DNA of 64,000 nucleotides from Paraconiothyrium sp. Pb-2020. Lineage: Eukaryota > Ascomycota > Dothideomycetes > Pleosporales > Didymosphaeriaceae. The first letter of the stretch is position 1; the number at the start of each line of letters is the position of its first letter. Shown here piece by piece: positions 13,174-25,496 of this stretch. The notes beneath the pieces were generated by a model. It was not told the origin of the DNA and ran no database searches. It saw only the letters and a program-made list of their open reading frames with translations. Both the position numbers and the translations under genes were made by a program. Location: assembly GCA_022419385.1 (NCBI GenBank), contig JAJUBI010000003.1, positions 992,001 through 1,056,000 of the forward strand, read 5' to 3'.

Positions 13174-13502
13174 TGTGAAGTAGTTTTTGTGATTATAAAG
13201 GATACGGAATCTTGGTATGATTGATTTTGTACATATGAATCGTATGTCTGAGTAAGGCGTTAGGCAGCGGTATATGCAGCCTAGCCACTTCTAACCGTAA
13301 GCGATTAGCATCACGAGGCTGAACCTTTCCGGTGAGAGAACAGCCGGCAACCTCACTGAGTCACTCAGTTTGTTGTTTGCTTCGGTCAATTGAGATGCGG
13401 TGCAACGCGCAGAAAACCATTGCATTCATACTGTAGCACAATGTATATACTCGTTTCAACATTCGAAAAAGCATCATCCATGGGAAAGTTGAGACGTATC
13501 AT
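13174..13502. other. Intergenic between two minus-strand genes
   Basis: No gene seen. Upstream region of the F-box gene and downstream region of the permease gene. Confidence 0.6.
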
Positions 13503-15329
13503 TCAATATCCATATAGATTCAACCTCTCCGACGTGGAAGTTCGAATCCGTTGGTTCTCTTTAATCAACATAAACCGGACAGCCCAGACACAGATAACGG
13601 AGCACAGTGCAAAAGCTGCCGATGCACCGAACCCGATTTCATACCGTGGGCCGTCCGATTTCGGCCACAGATATGCTCCGTAAATATATCCGATCTGGCC
13701 TGCAACGTTGGTCATAGCAAGGACAACCTTAGTTGAGTTAGCTGCTTGGAACCACTAAACCGCGAATGGGAAACACAATGAACATACCGCTTTCTTCTCC
13801 TTGGTCTGACTCAACGTCGAAGATGCCCACCCAATAATCACCGAATTCACAGAGTACGCGCCTACGGGGAAAATAAAGCACGCGACGTAGCGCCCTGCAG
13901 TATTCATAGTGCTGGCCGCAATCACAAACCCGACTATAGCTATCGAGAGCCCGATCGTGATGTGCCATGTGCGCTCGTGCATCCGGCCAGAACTCCATCC
14001 GGTAAAAATACCTGCTGCAGCCGCGAAAACGAAGGGCGGGGCTGTCATGAGAAGAGTCGCGGTATCGTTGAAGCCAAGTGTTTTCACGACGCTAAGATGA
14101 TTGTATCAGCAGGTAAAATGTCTTCCGGTCAAGAAAGTCGGGGCTTACGTCGGGAAAAAGGAATTGAATGAACAAGCGCTAAGATGGAAGTTTTGCATCA
14201 AGCAGAAGAGCCATGTTCTTTTGTCTCTGCAAGCTTGCTTAAGTCCCTCCAGCATACTAGCTGGCTCTCCTGAATCTGCAACTTTGTCGCGCTCCATGCG
14301 TGCATGGGCGAGTTCTCTTTCTCGAGGAGTAAGCCAGCGGGTGGTCAGAGGTTCGTTTGGAAGGAGCCAGAATCCGAAGAGCGCTACTAAGGCAGTGAAT
14401 GCGCCTTCACTATGACGACTGTAAGAAACGGCATCAAACCGTAAATCTTCTGACGAGAACTTACAGAATAAAAAGCCAACGCCACCCATCAATGCCCCGC
14501 TTATTATCTAAGCCAGCAAATATCCCTGCTGCGAGTAGCCCAGTAAATCCAGTAGCAAGGATCTGCGCGCAGTACAGCAAAGCAATCCGCGTTGCAATCT
14601 CCTTCCGTGTATAAAATATCGAGAGCATGTAAATAGCACCAGGATAAAACTGTCGCTCCTTCAGTAAACCATCCCACATACGGGCGGAGGAGAAACGCTG
14701 CGGCTTACAGGTGCTTCAGTAATGCCCAGGAAGAATCGACACAACACAAGTCCAGCATAGTTTTGCACCAGCCCAGTGCAACCTGAAACGACGGCCCAGA
14801 TTAGCATCCATGCGCTCATGTAGATGCCGGGCTTGATCCGTGTGATGAGCATGTTTGATGGGATTTGCATCAATACGTAGCCGACGAAGAGACTGCATAT
14901 GTCAGTATAGAGAGATCTGCTTCGAAAGAGACCAGCACCGCACTTACATGCTGACAGTTGTATTGAATTGTGTGTCGCCCTCCATGCCTAGATCCTCTTC
15001 CAAGTCGTTCAGTCGAGCCTGTGCGATTGTATTACGGTCCACATAATTAAGGAAATACATGATCCATAAAGTTGGCTAATGGGAAACGTTAGTCTAGTCT
15101 ACTTGATTCGTATTCGGTTGAAAGCAACGCTAAAGTCTCGACTTACCATAAGACGCCAATCAATCTTCCTAACAAGCCTGATTTCCTCAGGGTCTGTTTT
15201 CGCGACTGCGCCTGTAGAATCTCCATGGTTTTCTACGTCGGGCTTCTCGAGAACTTCATCCTGTTTCTCTACGGCCTCCGGTACGTGCTTCTCTTGTTTT
15301 GTTGTTCCCTGGTCTTCCTTGGCGTGCAT
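13503..15329 (-). CDS. MFS permease, Dal5/allantoate (ACS) family
   Basis: Seven exons on the minus strand: 15329-15147, 15075-14948, 14892-14709, 14649-14465, 14409-14149, 14091-13788 and 13727-13503. All joins keep phase and give 489 residues, the normal size for the anion:cation symporter family. The hydrophilic N-tail (about 50 residues) ends in the family motif KIDWRLMPTLWIMYFLNYVD, followed by RNTIAQARL. Later landmarks are the GLCRFFLGITEAPFYPGA-like block, the central loop LTPRERELAHARMERD, and a late WPKSDGPRY. About 12 membrane segments are expected in the plasma membrane. Family members import allantoate, ureidosuccinate, vitamins or other organic anions; the substrate here cannot be told. 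Donors are canonical GTAAGT-like in nearly all introns. The last acceptor is an AAG, a little weak, but the next upstream AG would leave an intron of only about 34 bases. Confidence 0.88.
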
Positions 15330-16127
15330 GGTGGTGGATGTCGAGATACAAGTCAAAAATGGGAAACTTAAGCTCCCGCATGAAACCAAGAGCCCGCCCC
15401 TAAAACACAAGAACCATGCCACGCAGCGGACGCACTTGTTTTATATCGACCCTGCAGTTCGATCTGTGCTGCAAGCATTCCGGCTCACATACCCCGCACT
15501 TTGTGACCACCTTCTGTTGGAGCTTGCATGCCCAGCTGCTTGGCTGAACATCATGTCCGAATCACACACAAGCCAAGCTACTCCTCAGCATAAAGATGGA
15601 AAGAGACAGTAATAGTGATTCAGGTCTGTTGGAACGGCACACGTTTTCCAAAATGCATACAGATCTAGTCACTGCCAACTAGCACTTGGCGAGTATCACG
15701 CAATTCGTCCAACCCTCATCTTCAACATGCAATATGTCGACGCGCTTTAAAGCAGCTAGACAGCAGCTTTTGTGCTCACCTTACTATGAGGCCGGGTACA
15801 ACTGTTTATAGCTGCCCTGGCTACTGGCCAAGTAGTCAGAAAAGACATAATCGGGCATAAAGCCAGGGATGGTGGGAACATCAGCGAGTCGCTTGAGCAC
15901 TATCAGAGGATTGGAGAAGTTGACACGAGAATGGTGTATATTGCTGAAAATCAGGACTTTGAACAGAGCTAAAAAGACCGGTATTTTCCCCACAGACGGC
16001 TGTAAACACTGCGTAAGAACGATCCATGAAGCTGCATTTCATAGTACGAACAAGCCGACAGCATCAGCCCTGACATGGAAATGTGGCACGACGCAAAAAT
16101 CATACACAATCAAGCACCGTCGCCAAA
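15330..16127. other. Intergenic, no gene seen
   Basis: 0.8 kb between the SMC1 3' end and the permease start, both on the minus strand. Short overlapping frames only; the region should hold the SMC1 terminator and the permease promoter. Confidence 0.55.
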
Positions 16128-19100
16128 TTAAGCCGCCGCGGCCGCAGGGTACTTCCTTAACTGTAAGGTCGTCAGCACCTCATTCAGCAAAGTGATGTGG
16201 AATACTTACGTCCAAACTGATAGCTTTGCTGCTCATCTTTGACTGATCACGCATGATTCCAACCAACGTCTCACTCTCCTGGAACAGCCCCGCTTTATGG
16301 CTGATGACAATGAACTGCATGCCTGGCCTCGCATGGCTGGTCACATATCTGGCCACACGCGCGACGTTCACATTGTCCAGCGCAGCATCGACCTCGTCGA
16401 GCACAAAGAACGGACTGGGCTGGTACGAGTGGATAGCGAATATAAGTGCCAATGCAGCAATGGTGCGCTCGCCTCCAGACAGGTGCTCCATGTCACGGAA
16501 TCGCTTGAGTGGCGGCATGGCGTTGTATTTGATACCCGCGAGATACGGTTCCGAGCTGTCTTCGAGATCGAGGTAGGCAGTCCCGCCCATAGGGAACTGC
16601 GAGCTCTTCGTAAGTTCCATATAGACGGGTTTGATGTTGTCATGAATATGGTCGTAGGCCTTCATGAACAGCTCCATACGCTCATCTTTGACTGCTTCGA
16701 AGGCTGCCTTGGCATCTTCAGCCTTCTTCTTCGCCGTCTTGAAGTCCTCGTTGATCTCGTTCAATTTATCTTGTGCAGCGGCAAGACGTTCTGACGCTTT
16801 CATGTTAGGGGTTGCTTTGTTGATCTCCACGTCGAGAGAAACGATCTGGTCTGTGAGCTGGTCTTCGGCCTTCTTGAGGGCGGCGGCGGCTTCCGCTTGT
16901 AGCTTGTCGTCATCGCTGTCCTCCTATTTAAGATTAGCATATGCACTTGGGAGCATTGATCTGCGGCCTACCTTTGCAAGACTATCGTCGATCTCTTCTC
17001 GAAGCTCCTCGTCTAGCTTCTCAAAGTCAGGTTCGATGCCGTAGTCATCAATCTCTGCCTGCGTCTCATCTGGCTCATCAATGTCCATCGCGTCCGGGTC
17101 CTGTTGACGTACGGCGTCTGTCATAGGCAGTGAGTTCAACGGCACAGAGTCTGGCGTAAGTGGTATCTTGATCTCATCAAGACGACACTTCTTGAGCAAG
17201 CTGTAGCGTTCTGAAGCTCGGTTTTTGATCTCAATCTCCTGTTGCTGAACGTCTGCCTCGATATGCCGAACCTTTTCGTTGCGCTTGTCTAGTTTAGAAC
17301 GAGCATCCTTCACGACTTGGCTCTTATCGGACTTGTCTTTCTCTAAGGCAGCCAGCCTCTCTTGCAGTGTCTCTAATTCGGCTTGCAGCTCATCAATAGA
17401 GTTCTGGAGCTCTTCACGCTGAGCTTGATGGCCGTCGAGGGCAGCCTGATCACGGTCGAGTTTGGCCCGTGTGGTCGTTATCCGCGTGTCGATGTGGTCG
17501 ATTTGCTGCGTAATGTTCTTTCGCATAAACTCGAGCGTTGTGCGTTGTTTCCTAAATTCAAGACGCTTCTGTGATGCTTCCTGTCGAGCGGATCCTTGTT
17601 GGGAGTCGTATTCGCGAATGTTGGCGTAGCCAAGTCGTTGACAGAAAGCTGCAAACACGGTGTCCTCGACTTGATGAACCGCATCTGCCTTCTCCTCTAG
17701 GTCTTGCTCCCTATTGCGTAATCGCTGATTCACATCATTGAGCTTCGGTTTCTCTTGCCTCAAGATGTTCTTGTCATGAGTTAGCTCTTTCTGTTTGCTG
17801 CTGACGTTTCGATCGAGTGTCTTGATTTCGTCTTCCAGACGGCGCGTCTGGTCGTCCAGATCATTGAGCTCCACTTGCAGCTCGTCAATGTCTCTATCGA
17901 ACGCATCGGGCCTGGTAAGGGTTGCAATCTGTGTTTGGTATTTCTGCGCGCTTTGCCTTAGCGCCTCAATTTCCGCATCGCCGAATTGCTGCTTCTGATT
18001 TGAGCCGTGCATAGTACCACCAGTCATGGTGTTACCCTTGGAAATGACGGAACCGTCCAGAGTCACTGCTTTGACGCCGATCTTACGCTCGAAGCACATG
18101 TGCTGGGCAAGCTTGAGAGTATCGCAAATGACACTATCGCCGCAAGCCGATGAGATCGCGCGTTCGAGATGAGGTGGGTAGTCGATGCAGTCGATGCCTA
18201 GACGCATGCCCTCGTGCATGCCCTTCAGGTTTTGGTTCACCGACTGAACGGTCAACGAGTCGAGAGGCAGAAAGCTCATCTGCCCGAGCTTTCCTTCCTT
18301 CAAGAATTGAACGCAGTCCCTTGCAGTCTTGTCCGTGTCTACCAGTACGGCATCCATGTGCCAGCCAAGTAGCGTACCGATGGCAGCGTCGTACTTCCTC
18401 TGTTTGGGCTTAATCAAGTCTTTGTACCGCCCATACACGCTCGCCCCAAAGGTGCGCTTCATCTTTGAAACGTGTTCGCGCAAGGCTCGTTCTCTGTTAG
18501 TCTCGTGACGGTCCATCTCGGCAGATTGAAGCTTCGATAGAATCTTACGAAGCTCTTGATTCAACTCGTCAGATTGGTCCTTGGTGCGCTTCCGGTCGGA
18601 TTCAAGCTTGTTAAGATCTTGGCGCTTTGTGGCTCGTGTGCTCTTCCTGTCTTTCAACGATATTTTGACTTCGTTTTGCCGTTCTTGAAGCTTAGCAATA
18701 TCCTGTTCGAGTCTATCCACGGTCCCTTGGAAGCCATCAATTTTCTGCTGGAGATTGCGTGCATGTTCCCGCTCAGTGCCAATCTCGCGCTCAAGCCTTG
18801 TGACCTCGGCCTGATCAGCATAGGTCTGCTTGCTGACCTGGCTCTTGAGTCGATTGTATTCTTGCTCGTCCTCAAGCGAGAGATCTTGGCCTTGTTGTCC
18901 CGCTGCGGCCCTGCGTTGTGCGTCCCATTGCTTCTCGGCCTTGTCAACTTGCGCGAAATTCTTATCGAGTTGGGCAATCTCCTGAGTCTTGGCGTCTCGG
19001 TCCTTGGTCAATGCAGATATTCTGGCTCGCAACTTATCCAGTTCCTGTTCGGTGAGGCGTATCTTTTCTTCAATTGGGACCAGGTTGTTCTGGGTGTCTT

Positions 19101-20120
19101 CAATCTCTTTCGATTTGGCATTGATATCATTATTGGTCTTGGATATGGCACGCTTGACCTTGGCTTCTTCTTTGGTAGCATCCTGCAGTCTGTCGTGGTA
19201 TTTCTGAACGCCACGTCGATGTTCCTTCAGCTCCTCTGCATGCCGCGATATCTTGTCCCTGGCTTTTTCGATGGCCTGCTGGTGGTGGTACAGCTTCCAC
19301 ATGATGTGCGTCACTGTTGCATCGTCGCGCTCGGCAATCTTCCTCTCATAGGCCTGGGCTTCGGCCTCAGCCAGAAGCAAGGTCTTTATTTCAGAATTAA
19401 TCTGGCGCTTTCGGAGAAGAAACTGCGAGTTATCTTCGGCGGCAGCATCAGACTCGCCCTTAAGCCTTTCATAATCGGCCTTCTTTTCCAGGCTTCCCGA
19501 GATCTGCTCAATCATGTGGGTGATGTCTTTAGGCGGCTTTTTCGCAACTTCCTCGACCTCGCCCTGAGGGATGAGGAAGGCGCGGGCCTTCACGAGGATA
19601 CTCTGCTCTTCCAATGCCTCGTTGTAGGCTCTTGCTGTGACGACGCGTCCATTTATACGATACTCGCTCTGGCCGGCGGTTGTGATGGTGCGGCGCCACC
19701 GGTGAATGTTCTCGGCGTCGTCCTCGAACACGGCTTCTACCCATGCAGTTTTCGGATCGCCCTGCTGCGACTCGCCGTCTTCTTGGGTCTCACCGTCGGC
19801 CTCGCCATTCTGATCGCCATTGGCCTCGTCGACGGCCGTCTTGCTGGTTTGGATGATGCGGCCGCGGTATACGAGCTCTCGTAGCTCGCGCGATCGCAAC
19901 GAGGCCGACTTGATGCCAAGCACGAAGGAGATGGCGTCCATGCTATTTGACTTGCCGGAGCCATTGGGGCCGATGATGGATGTGAAGTACGAGTCGCCAA
20001 AGGGTAGCACATGCTTGCCGCGATACGTCTTGAAATCTGCGGGACATGGGTCAACACTGCAACAGCAGGATTCTGATCGCGTAGCTTACTGTAGAGCTCG
20101 AGGCGCACGAGTTTACCCAT
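16128..20120 (-). CDS. SMC1: Cohesin subunit SMC1
   Basis: Four exons: 20120-20090, 20036-16972, 16923-16210 and 16160-16128, all in phase, giving 1280 residues. SMC1 pairs with SMC3 at the hinge, and the two ATPase heads are closed by a kleisin to form the cohesin ring that holds sister chromatids. The N-terminal head opens MGKLVRLELYNFKTYRGKHV with Walker A GPNGSGKS at residues 33-40, followed by MDAISFVLG. Long coiled coils flank a hinge near residues 530-690 (GASVYGRYKDLI, then GNTMTGGTMHG). The C-head has the ABC signature LSGGER at 1180-1185 and Walker B FFVLDEVD at 1204-1211, followed by AALDNVN as in SMC1. The tiny first exon (10 codons plus 1 base) and last exon (11 codons ending in five Ala) are easily missed. 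SMC1 rather than SMC3 is favoured by the N-terminus and the Walker B context. Confidence 0.96.
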
Positions 20121-20454
20121 GGCGGCGGCGGGTTTGCGCGCGATTAGGCACGGTGGGTGCTGCTGCTGCGCTGTTGATGACGGAGACGTGAGCGCGCGAC
20201 TGCGATGCGTGATGCTAGTGCGGGATGGATCGCGTCGCGTTGACCTGCGCGAATCACCAAATGGGCCGCCGTAGCTAGCGCATGGGCCGCCTGTTCAGTG
20301 CAAGCATGCCTAACTATCAATCGAGAAGTCACACTCCATGTCTGTTCACGTTGCAACCTTTAGAGGCATCACACTCGATACCAAAAGTTTAGAAATAAAA
20401 GATATATGACAATGAGTGTTCTGCGCTTAATGAACGAAGAGCAAAGCTGTTCTA
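20121..20454. other. Short intergenic, SMC1 promoter side
   Basis: About 330 bases between the SMC1 start and the P450 stop, both on the minus strand. No gene seen; presumably the SMC1 promoter and P450 terminator. Confidence 0.55.
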
Positions 20455-22462
20455 TCAAACCTCCCCCCATCCACACGGCTTTCCTTTTCCCTGGTCCTTA
20501 CCCCAGAACTCTCGGCTCTCCTTGTAATGTCCCTTTCCGCGCCCCTCCTCGAACAAACTTCTAGTCCCCTCAGCGCGTTTGCTATCGCGCGGCTGCAGCT
20601 CAAACTTGAACGGCAGCGGCTTAGCAATGAGCAACGTGCTGAAGTCAAGCGTAGGATCGATGTTGGCAGGATCGAACTTTGACAGCTCCTTAGGTTGCTC
20701 GGTCACCTTCCTTTCTTCCTCGTCGCGACTGGAGGGGAAGGCTCCTGGGTATGTATACTTAGACAGAAGCACGTCTTCCATGGTAGGAGACTTAGGCTCC
20801 TCGACTCCGGTGTTCAGTTCTTCTTGGGAGATGGAGGTCTTCGCATTCATGCCAATCGGGTGGCTTGTTATGGATGATACAGCAGTGTCTTGTTCTCTGG
20901 AGATGTTGAACATCCACGCTATTGATCCGATTCCGATCAAAAGGTCCTCGTCGGCCACAGTCTGACCCTGGCAAAGTCTACGACCGTAGCCGAACTGAGA
21001 GCAGTTGATGATAGTCGGGAACTGAGTCAGCGGTTCTTGGTACGTTGGCCAGCCGGGCTCGACCCAGCGAAGTGGGTTGAATGTCTCGGGATCTGGGAAC
21101 ATGGAGGGGTCGCGGGCGACGGCCCTTTTCAACGTCTTAGCCTGGATTGCAATTTCATCCAGACGCGAGATTACTTACCATTCGAGCGGATGCACCACAC
21201 TACCCTTAGGGATGTGATAGCCGTTGTACTCATCATCCTGAGTGAGCTCATGAGGAATGCCGGTTGGCACCGGTGGTCGCCAACGCAAGCACTCCCGGAT
21301 GACACCGCGCAGGAAAGGAAGATTGGGCCGATCCTCTGCAACGGGGAGACGGTCACCACATACCCGATCTAGCTCTTCTTGAAGCATCGGCAAGTACTGC
21401 GGGTAGAAGCACATAGCCAAGCAGAACGTCTGCATGGGCGCAGCAATAGTCAAGGCTCCAGCAATACCGTGCATACCGACAGCATACGCGCCTTCCAATC
21501 CATGACGGAAGCCCCACTTGCTACGGTTGTCAAGGAAGATCTTCATCCACGACTGGGGCGCCTTCTTCTCGCGAGCGTCTTTTTCAACTTCCCCTTGCAT
21601 GATTTCAAAAAAGCTACGCTCGGTCCGAGCGCGTCTCCGTTCCCATGTTTTAGGAGGCGAGAGCCAATCCGGAAGAGCCATCAGGAAAGGAAGCTTGTTA
21701 CCGAAAGCGCCAGTAGGAGAGACTCCAATCAGCAGCTCGCGTGCGCGTTGCTTGAGTTCGTCGCTCGCTTCGCTGCGTCCCCAAGCCAAACGGCAAGTGA
21801 CACGGGCAACGAAGGATTCTAGAGCATGGTTGTACCGGTATGGCTCATCCAGCAATTCTACAAGCATGCGCTTTGCCTCGATCTCTGGATATCGATGGAA
21901 AAGCGCCTTTTCCGACTCACGCATAATGACGTTCGCGAACTTTCTCTGTCGCATCCATCCGTCTGAGGACCGTCAGCAAAGGTTTTCTACATCCGTCGCC
22001 CCGAGTGACTTACCATTCTTACTGAGGAGCGGTAGATACTGGGCGCTTGTCCTGTTATCGTCGATCAGACCAGGTATATGCGGCCTGTCAGAGTAGATGG
22101 AACCCTTCTTCGACAGAAGGTCTTTCGCTATCTGGTCGGAAGATATCCAGACGTGGTTGGTACCAGCTAAATTGACCTGGTATATAGGACCAAATTCTTT
22201 GCCCCAGTCGGCAAATTTAATGAACCCATTCTTCTCGGGTACGTCAGGGATAGATCCAATGATCGGGTATCCTACAGCTGAGTCAGTACTCACGAGAGGC
22301 GGAGCAAAGGGTAGGTTCTTGCAGGGCATGAAGAATACCTTTGGGGCCAGGAAGTTTCTTGAGACCGGACGGTACTCTCTTACGACGAGATGCCTCGACG
22401 GCCTTCCAGACCACGTACACCACGAAAGATAAAGCCAAGAAAATGAAAGTGAGTGGAGCCAT
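20455..22462 (-). CDS. Cytochrome P450 monooxygenase, atypical I-helix and long C-terminal insertion
   Basis: Four exons: 22462-22339, 22271-22014, 21962-21179 and 21124-20455, in phase, giving 611 residues. The N-terminus is a membrane anchor (APLTFIFLALSFVVYVVW) followed by the LPGPKGYPIIGSIPDVP hinge, as in ER-bound fungal P450s. ExxR is ECLR at 351-354 and the haem loop FGYGRRLCQG has its cysteine at 440, so haem binding is expected. The I-helix reads AGALT at about 295-299, so the usual acid before the Thr is Leu. About 170 residues follow the haem Cys, with a charged Ser/Glu/Lys-rich insertion before the usual terminal block (LLIAKPLPFKFELQPR). The family resembles the OrdA/O-methylsterigmatocystin-oxidoreductase group, though the substrate is unknown and no biosynthetic cluster surrounds it. 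An in-frame ATG 33 bases upstream (22495) is an alternative start. Confidence 0.9.
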
Positions 22463-24271
22463 GAGAGCTAGGTGTGTGCTTAGGGAAAGGGCCACAGAGG
22501 AGGAAAAGAAAATAGACCCCCAGGGACCTGTGACGGACAGGAAAACTGGTAAAAAAAGTCACACGACTTGCGTCAAAGAGAGGCATGCCTCATATAGCCC
22601 ATGAAAGACCCATAATTGGCTGGTTACTGCCTAAAGCGAGCCTCGTCTCGACATAGACAAGATCTGTTTGAAACGGTATTGTGAATCAATAGGAAGTGGA
22701 TTGAGTCAAGGGCTAGCATACGATGCCAATGCTGATACCATGGCTTCAAACACGGGACCGGCAGGGTTCGGCTGTGACAGTGTGCGCAGGCTCGTTGATG
22801 ACGATCTGCGGGCAAATGATGGGTGATCTCCCACGGTTGCTTTGTAGGTTTCGTAAACTCGAGCTTCACATGTGAGCTTCATAAAGAAACTCCTGGGATG
22901 TCAGTGTGGCAAACAAGCGCGACTAAGATGGACGAAGGGTATCGAAATGGTTAATCGGCTCTTAACAAAGTTGCTACAAGAAGCCAAGTGGGGGATTTGC
23001 GACGAGCTCAAGGTTCCCTTCACCACTTTTAGCGTCTTGCTGATGAAATCTTTTTAGAAACGTCAAGTTTCAAGCTTCCAAGATCTCTCGCCGATAACCC
23101 AGTAGTCCTATGTACCCATCACGAAACTTGAATTAGCACCAGTCGTAGCTGACGTGCAATCGTTTGCTTTCTTTAGTGTGGCCATCTCGATGACCACAGC
23201 TGGTAATGACGGAGAGCCATTATTAGCACCTTTGAAGCTGATGATGGGGCGTTGTTAGCAATTACGAGTAGTCGTTTGAGAGAATGATGATTTAGTCAGT
23301 GCCCTCTGACCAGTGTCTCGACGTTGCCAGAACAATTGAAGCTAGGCTATGTTGGGGAGCCACTGCCTTCGTATTTGGTTAGCGCTACCAAGAGAGAGGC
23401 ATTGACCCACCCATCTAACTCATTTGAACCCCTGCGCCGTGGCCGAGATACGTGCGGGGAGCCGAGATCAAGAGATCGTGAATGTCAACTTCTCAGATAA
23501 CAACATCGAACGCTTTGCTGTTAACAAAACATTTCAAACGCATGTCGTACTGTGCAAACGAGCGGCGTGCGCTAGCGACAGATATTACTGTGCTCCAGCT
23601 TGACTTTGCACATAAGGCCCTTCCAACGGGATGTACTCCGTATCAGCCCTCACAAGTCTCCGAAGCGGGACCACCCATACTTTAAAGTTAGCAGAAGTAG
23701 CGTGCTGCACTGGAAACATGACGGGAACTCGGTACATCTGATTCTGAGCATTCAGCAGTCCTCACCTTAGCATTTCTAGCGAGAGGCACCCGTCTATACC
23801 GACACTTGTGAGAGTCTGAGTCGAGTCCTCTGTCCAGTGTCATTCCAAGCAAATGTCGCAAATTGGATCCCACATCGAACTATTGAATGATATACGAACA
23901 GCGCCCATACCTTCGGTATGCGATTCAGCGGGCCGTTCTTGCGCCGTTCTAATGCAGGCACTCGGCGGGTTCCTGCAGCTAGTGGCCGCGGACGATATGA
24001 CGCAACGAGAAGCGCTATGTTCGGTTGTAGACGTCTTATAGGTTCCGTACGAAGGACAAGTACAAGCCTGAAAAATGATCTTACTTACTTCCAGGTCGCG
24101 ACAAGCTGCATCATACGTGGTGAAAGAAGTAGATAGGCCACCCAACCGCTTGGATATGTTAAATTACAGTTCACTACTTATGGCAGAGCTATCAGATTGC
24201 ATGCACGCACCTCCATCATGCGCAATCAAATCAGCTCATGTTGCAGCTCCAGCCATCAGGATCGCCCTTCG
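22463..24271. other. Intergenic, no gene seen
   Basis: 1.8 kb upstream of the P450 and downstream of the Cys-rich gene. Short frames only. I searched it for a further copy of the cysteine module found at 24272-25496 and saw none. Confidence 0.5.
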
Positions 24272-25496
24272 CTAACACTTGGTGGACCAGGTAAGACACT
24301 TCTTCTTGCAGTCCTGGAATTTGCAAGTGTCGACCTCACAGTAATTGTAGCATTGTTCTGGACGTTTATCAGGTGACCACCAATCACCACAGACATCGAG
24401 GCACTGGTTGTAGTGGTCCTTGCAAGAGTTGCAGTCAGCGCGAGCTTCAATAGCGTGATCCAGATGGGTAATAACGTCCATGTCATCCATATCGCGTTGC
24501 TCTCGGGTCGTGGATTTGTCGTCATTAAGGTCAGTGTTGTGCCGAGAGTCGATCTCATTGTCAAGCAAGTGTGGATTGCGTATGCAGTTGGTCCAGCCAC
24601 ATCCGTAGCACTAGGTTATGTTAGTGAGAAATTATGATCTCAGTGAAATTTCTGGGAGGCTAACGTCCTGGTAGTCGCATACTACGACGCCGCAATATAG
24701 TAGGCACGCACCCGTGCTGTGCGCTCGGGGAGTATGCGTTCGGCAATATTCAGACTGGAAGGATGTTAGATCAAACTACTCATGGTCAGGGTGATCATAC
24801 TTCGTTGACACAATTCAGGAAGACTTTATCACACTTGTCGCATCGGTCAGTGTTGGGTGGAGAGTCGACCTCGTCGACAGGCATGGGTGAAGTGTCAAGA
24901 TACTCCACAGTCGAATCCTTTTGAGCTTCACCCCGTTTGACACTATTCGGCTGAGCATCGGCATGTAGGACCTTCTTGTGCGTGCAATTAGACCAGCCAC
25001 ATTTGTAGCACTAGGATATATTAGTAAGGCTTGTGATCTCATAATTCTTAGGAGACTAACATCCTGATAGTCGCATGCTTCGATGCTGCAATATAGTGAG
25101 CAATCAGCCTTGTTGTGGGTTCGGCAATATTCGGACTAGAAAGGATTTTAGATCAGAATCCTCATAAGCAAGGAGATCATACGCTGCTGACGCAACTTTC
25201 GTAGACCCTATCGCACTTGTCGCATGCATTTGGCCTGTCCGGTGGTTCGTGATGCTGGGCGATGGGGTCGCGACGCTCTACACTATGCTCCGGTTGAGTC
25301 TGCTCGACTCCCACCTGCTGTAAGGGCGCTGCCAACGTGTCAGTGTTCATCTCATTCATACAACACCGATCCGGTAGATTGCAGAGCGATATGCGCATGA
25401 TCAGATGCGACAAGGCTGCGTTGCTTGCTCATTCATTTGCTTACTAGCCGTGCTCACTGCGGTGAGAACCGCAAAGAGGAAAAGGAAGAGCTTCAT
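24272..25496 (-). CDS. Secreted protein of three ten-cysteine modules
   Basis: Six exons on the minus strand: 25496-25445, 25328-25183, 25135-25061, 25010-24801, 24754-24665 and 24610-24272, all in phase, giving 303 residues. Residues 1-17 (MKLFLFLFAVLTAVSTA) are a clear signal peptide. The rest holds three cysteine modules. Module 1 is Cys53, 56, 63, 70, 78, 82, 87, 92, 95, 100. Module 2 is Cys148, 151, 158, 165, 178, 182, 187, 192, 195, 200. Module 3 is Cys251, 254, 261, 265, 278, 282, 287, 292, 296, 303. The shared frame is C-x2-C-x6-C ... C-x3-C-x4-C-x4-C-x2/3-C. Modules 1 and 2 are split by introns at the same two points, all phase 0, and the intron sequences are alike too; module 3 has no intron. 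Linkers are acidic and Ser/Thr/Asp-rich. I know no named family. The traits (secreted, Cys-dense, modular) fit an apoplastic or effector-like protein, but function is not shown. Confidence 0.78.
24610..25183 (-). repeat. Tandem duplication of an exon-intron unit
   Basis: The segment 25183-25010 (intron, exon 3, intron, start of exon 4) is matched by 24801-24610 (intron, exon 5, intron, start of exon 6), about 400 bases apart. Both coding and intronic bases are alike: the donor GTATGATC, exon start GAATATTGCCGAAC, donor GTTAGT and acceptor CCTAGTGCTAC recur in both. This is a direct duplication within the Cys-rich gene, recent enough for introns still to be alignable by eye. Confidence 0.8.

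Noticed and set aside
18556..19884. 442-codon open frame on the plus strand
   Set aside because: It is antisense to the SMC1 coiled coil. The hydrophobic look comes from reverse-complemented Glu/Lys/Gln codons; SMC1 is certain, so this is a shadow.
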